A stretch of DNA of 64,000 nt from Phylloscopus collybita (Eukaryota > Chordata > Aves > Passeriformes > Phylloscopidae), in NCBI GenBank assembly GCA_027886175.1, contig JAJNNQ010000075.1:62388001-62452000 (forward strand), in the 5' to 3' direction. Shown here piece after piece: positions 63,181-64,000 of this stretch. How positions within the stretch are numbered: position 1 is the stretch's first letter; each line of letters opens with the position of its first letter. The translations under genes were made by a program, and so were the position numbers. Under the pieces are notes generated by a model, which saw only the letters and a list, made by a program, of their open reading frames with translations, made no database searches and was not told the origin of the DNA.

Positions 63181-63393
63181 GGGCATGAGATGTATAGAAA
63201 TGCAAATGCACCGCACAGGCTGGGGAAGGTAACAATGGCCTATCAAGGTGGGTCATCAGGCCTCACAACAGATGTAAATAGAATACACAAAACCCAGCTC
63301 CACAACCCAAGACAACGTTCCACCCCTTATTCTATTACCATCTGTATCATACCTAAATTAATAAACTCCACTATACAGAATGAACCCTCACAC

Positions 63394-64000
63394 TCAGTTC
63401 TCACTTAGGATTAGGTTTTCCTGTGGTACACAACTGGTTTTCCCATCTTTCTGCATCACCCACCAAGTGTTACCAGGTCCTTGAGCAAAAACAATCCCAC
63501 GGGTGGGTTCACCTTTGCCCAAGGTGGGGTTTACCCAAACAGTCTTTCCTAAGATACCTCTCATATGTACTACAGGGACTTTGTCTCCATCCACTGTGTG
63601 CAAAGGGGTAGACTGGGCAGGACCAGCTCGATTAATAGACCCTCGGGTGTTGACCATCCAGGTGGCCTTTGCTAAGTTCACTTCCCAATTTCTGAAGGTC
63701 CCCCCGCCAAGTGCTTTCAGGGTGGTCTTAAGCAGTCCATTGCACCGTTCAACTTTCCCGGCAGCTGGTGCATGATAAGGGATGTGATATATCCATTCAA
63801 TGCCGTGTTCCTTAGCCCAGGTGTTTATGAGGCTGTTCTTGAAATGAGTCCCGTTGTCCGACTCAATTCTCTCAGGGGTGCCATGTCTCCACAGGACTTG
63901 TTTTTCCAGGCCCAGGATGGTGTTCCGGGCGGTGGCATGAGGCACAGGATAGGTCTCCAGCCACCCAGTGGTGGCTTCCACCATGGTCAGCACGTAGCGC
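63394..64000 (-). CDS. ERV pol: integrase core and C-terminal domain (partial, 5' end off the right edge)
   Basis: An open frame of about 202 codons reading in from the right edge, without stop or frameshift. It has the retroviral integrase core: a V-L-T-M-V-E-A-T-T-G-W strand, then ESDNGTHFKN and AAGKVERCNG, with exactly 35 residues between the second catalytic Asp and the Glu. The position where the first catalytic Asp is expected shows Glu. A C-terminal part rich in Trp/Gly (KTVWVNP, NTWWVMQKDG) follows, like the SH3-like DNA-binding domain. The stop is directly followed by the LTR, so no env reading frame exists in this copy. Lack of env suggests an ERVL-like (class III) lineage, but the class was not tested. 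The intact frame suggests a fairly young insertion; the zinc-binding domain and RT are outside the window. Confidence 0.8.
   Translation of the reverse strand, partial: RYVLTMVEATTGWLETYPVPHATARNTILGLEKQVLWRHGTPERIESDNGTHFKNSLINTWAKEHGIEWIYHIPYHAPAAGKVERCNGLLKTTLKALGGGTFRNWEVNLAKATWMVNTRGSINRAGPAQSTPLHTVDGDKVPVVHMRGILGKTVWVNPTLGKGEPTRGIVFAQGPGNTWWVMQKDGKTSCVPQENLILSEN

Larger units (their letters stand above)
62579..63392 (-). mobile_element. ERV long terminal repeat (3' LTR of the element to its right)
   Basis: On the minus strand it begins TGTGAGGG, one base after the integrase stop codon, and ends CCAAGACA at 62579, so it has the TG...CA ends of an LTR (about 814 bases). The plus-strand wording 'tgtcttggtttggaaagaca' and 'aggaataacagttctttact' resembles LTRs I remember from songbird genomes. 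Internally it has a 22-base tandem repeat and a C-rich run. The outer boundary was set from the TG motif; the target-site duplication cannot be tested because the other end lies outside the window. Antisense to ANKS6. Confidence 0.65.

Noticed and set aside
1..64000. A new multi-gene system, operon or defence locus
   Set aside because: The window is explained by two known vertebrate genes, introns and mobile elements; no group of unknown co-oriented genes exists.

Overview
The window is nuclear DNA from a vertebrate, almost certainly a bird. It holds split genes with GT-AG introns, two CpG-rich promoters, CR1 (chicken repeat 1) LINE 3' ends, and an avian-type endogenous retrovirus (ERV) whose LTR resembles elements I know from songbirds. 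That last point is from memory, so 'passerine' is only a guess. The sequence shows two protein-coding genes, transcribed away from each other. The coding DNA consists of short exons; most other long open frames are chance or GC-driven shadows.

Left and centre (1-43444, minus strand): GALNT12, polypeptide N-acetylgalactosaminyltransferase 12, a Golgi enzyme that starts mucin-type O-glycosylation. Exons 1-9 were placed to the base and keep phase throughout: 1623 coding bases, 541 codons. The last exon, with the end of the ricin-type lectin domain, lies beyond the left edge. Intron 1 is 13.3 kb and mostly simple A-rich sequence, apart from a worn CR1 3' end near 39.2 kb.

Middle (43445-51876): an 8.4 kb intergenic gap between the two start codons. 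It contains a probable processed retrocopy of an unrecognised mRNA (minus strand, 44534-45056) followed by a very long T-rich tract that reads as its poly(A) tail, plus other A/T tracts.

Right (51877-64000, plus strand): ANKS6, the ankyrin-repeat and SAM-domain protein of the ciliary inversin compartment. Four exons (1109 coding bases, about 370 residues) are visible; the rest, including the SAM domain, lies beyond the right edge. Intron 3 carries a strong candidate for an in-frame 21-base microexon. Intron 4 carries a CR1 3' end and, antisense to the gene, the 3' part of an ERV: integrase, then almost at once its LTR, with no env gene between.

GALNT12 and ANKS6 are also divergent neighbours on human chromosome 9q22, so the arrangement is old synteny. 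I saw no unknown multi-gene system. The points most worth checking are the ANKS6 microexon, the retrocopy in a genome type where retrocopies are rare, and the env-less ERV with a changed integrase residue.
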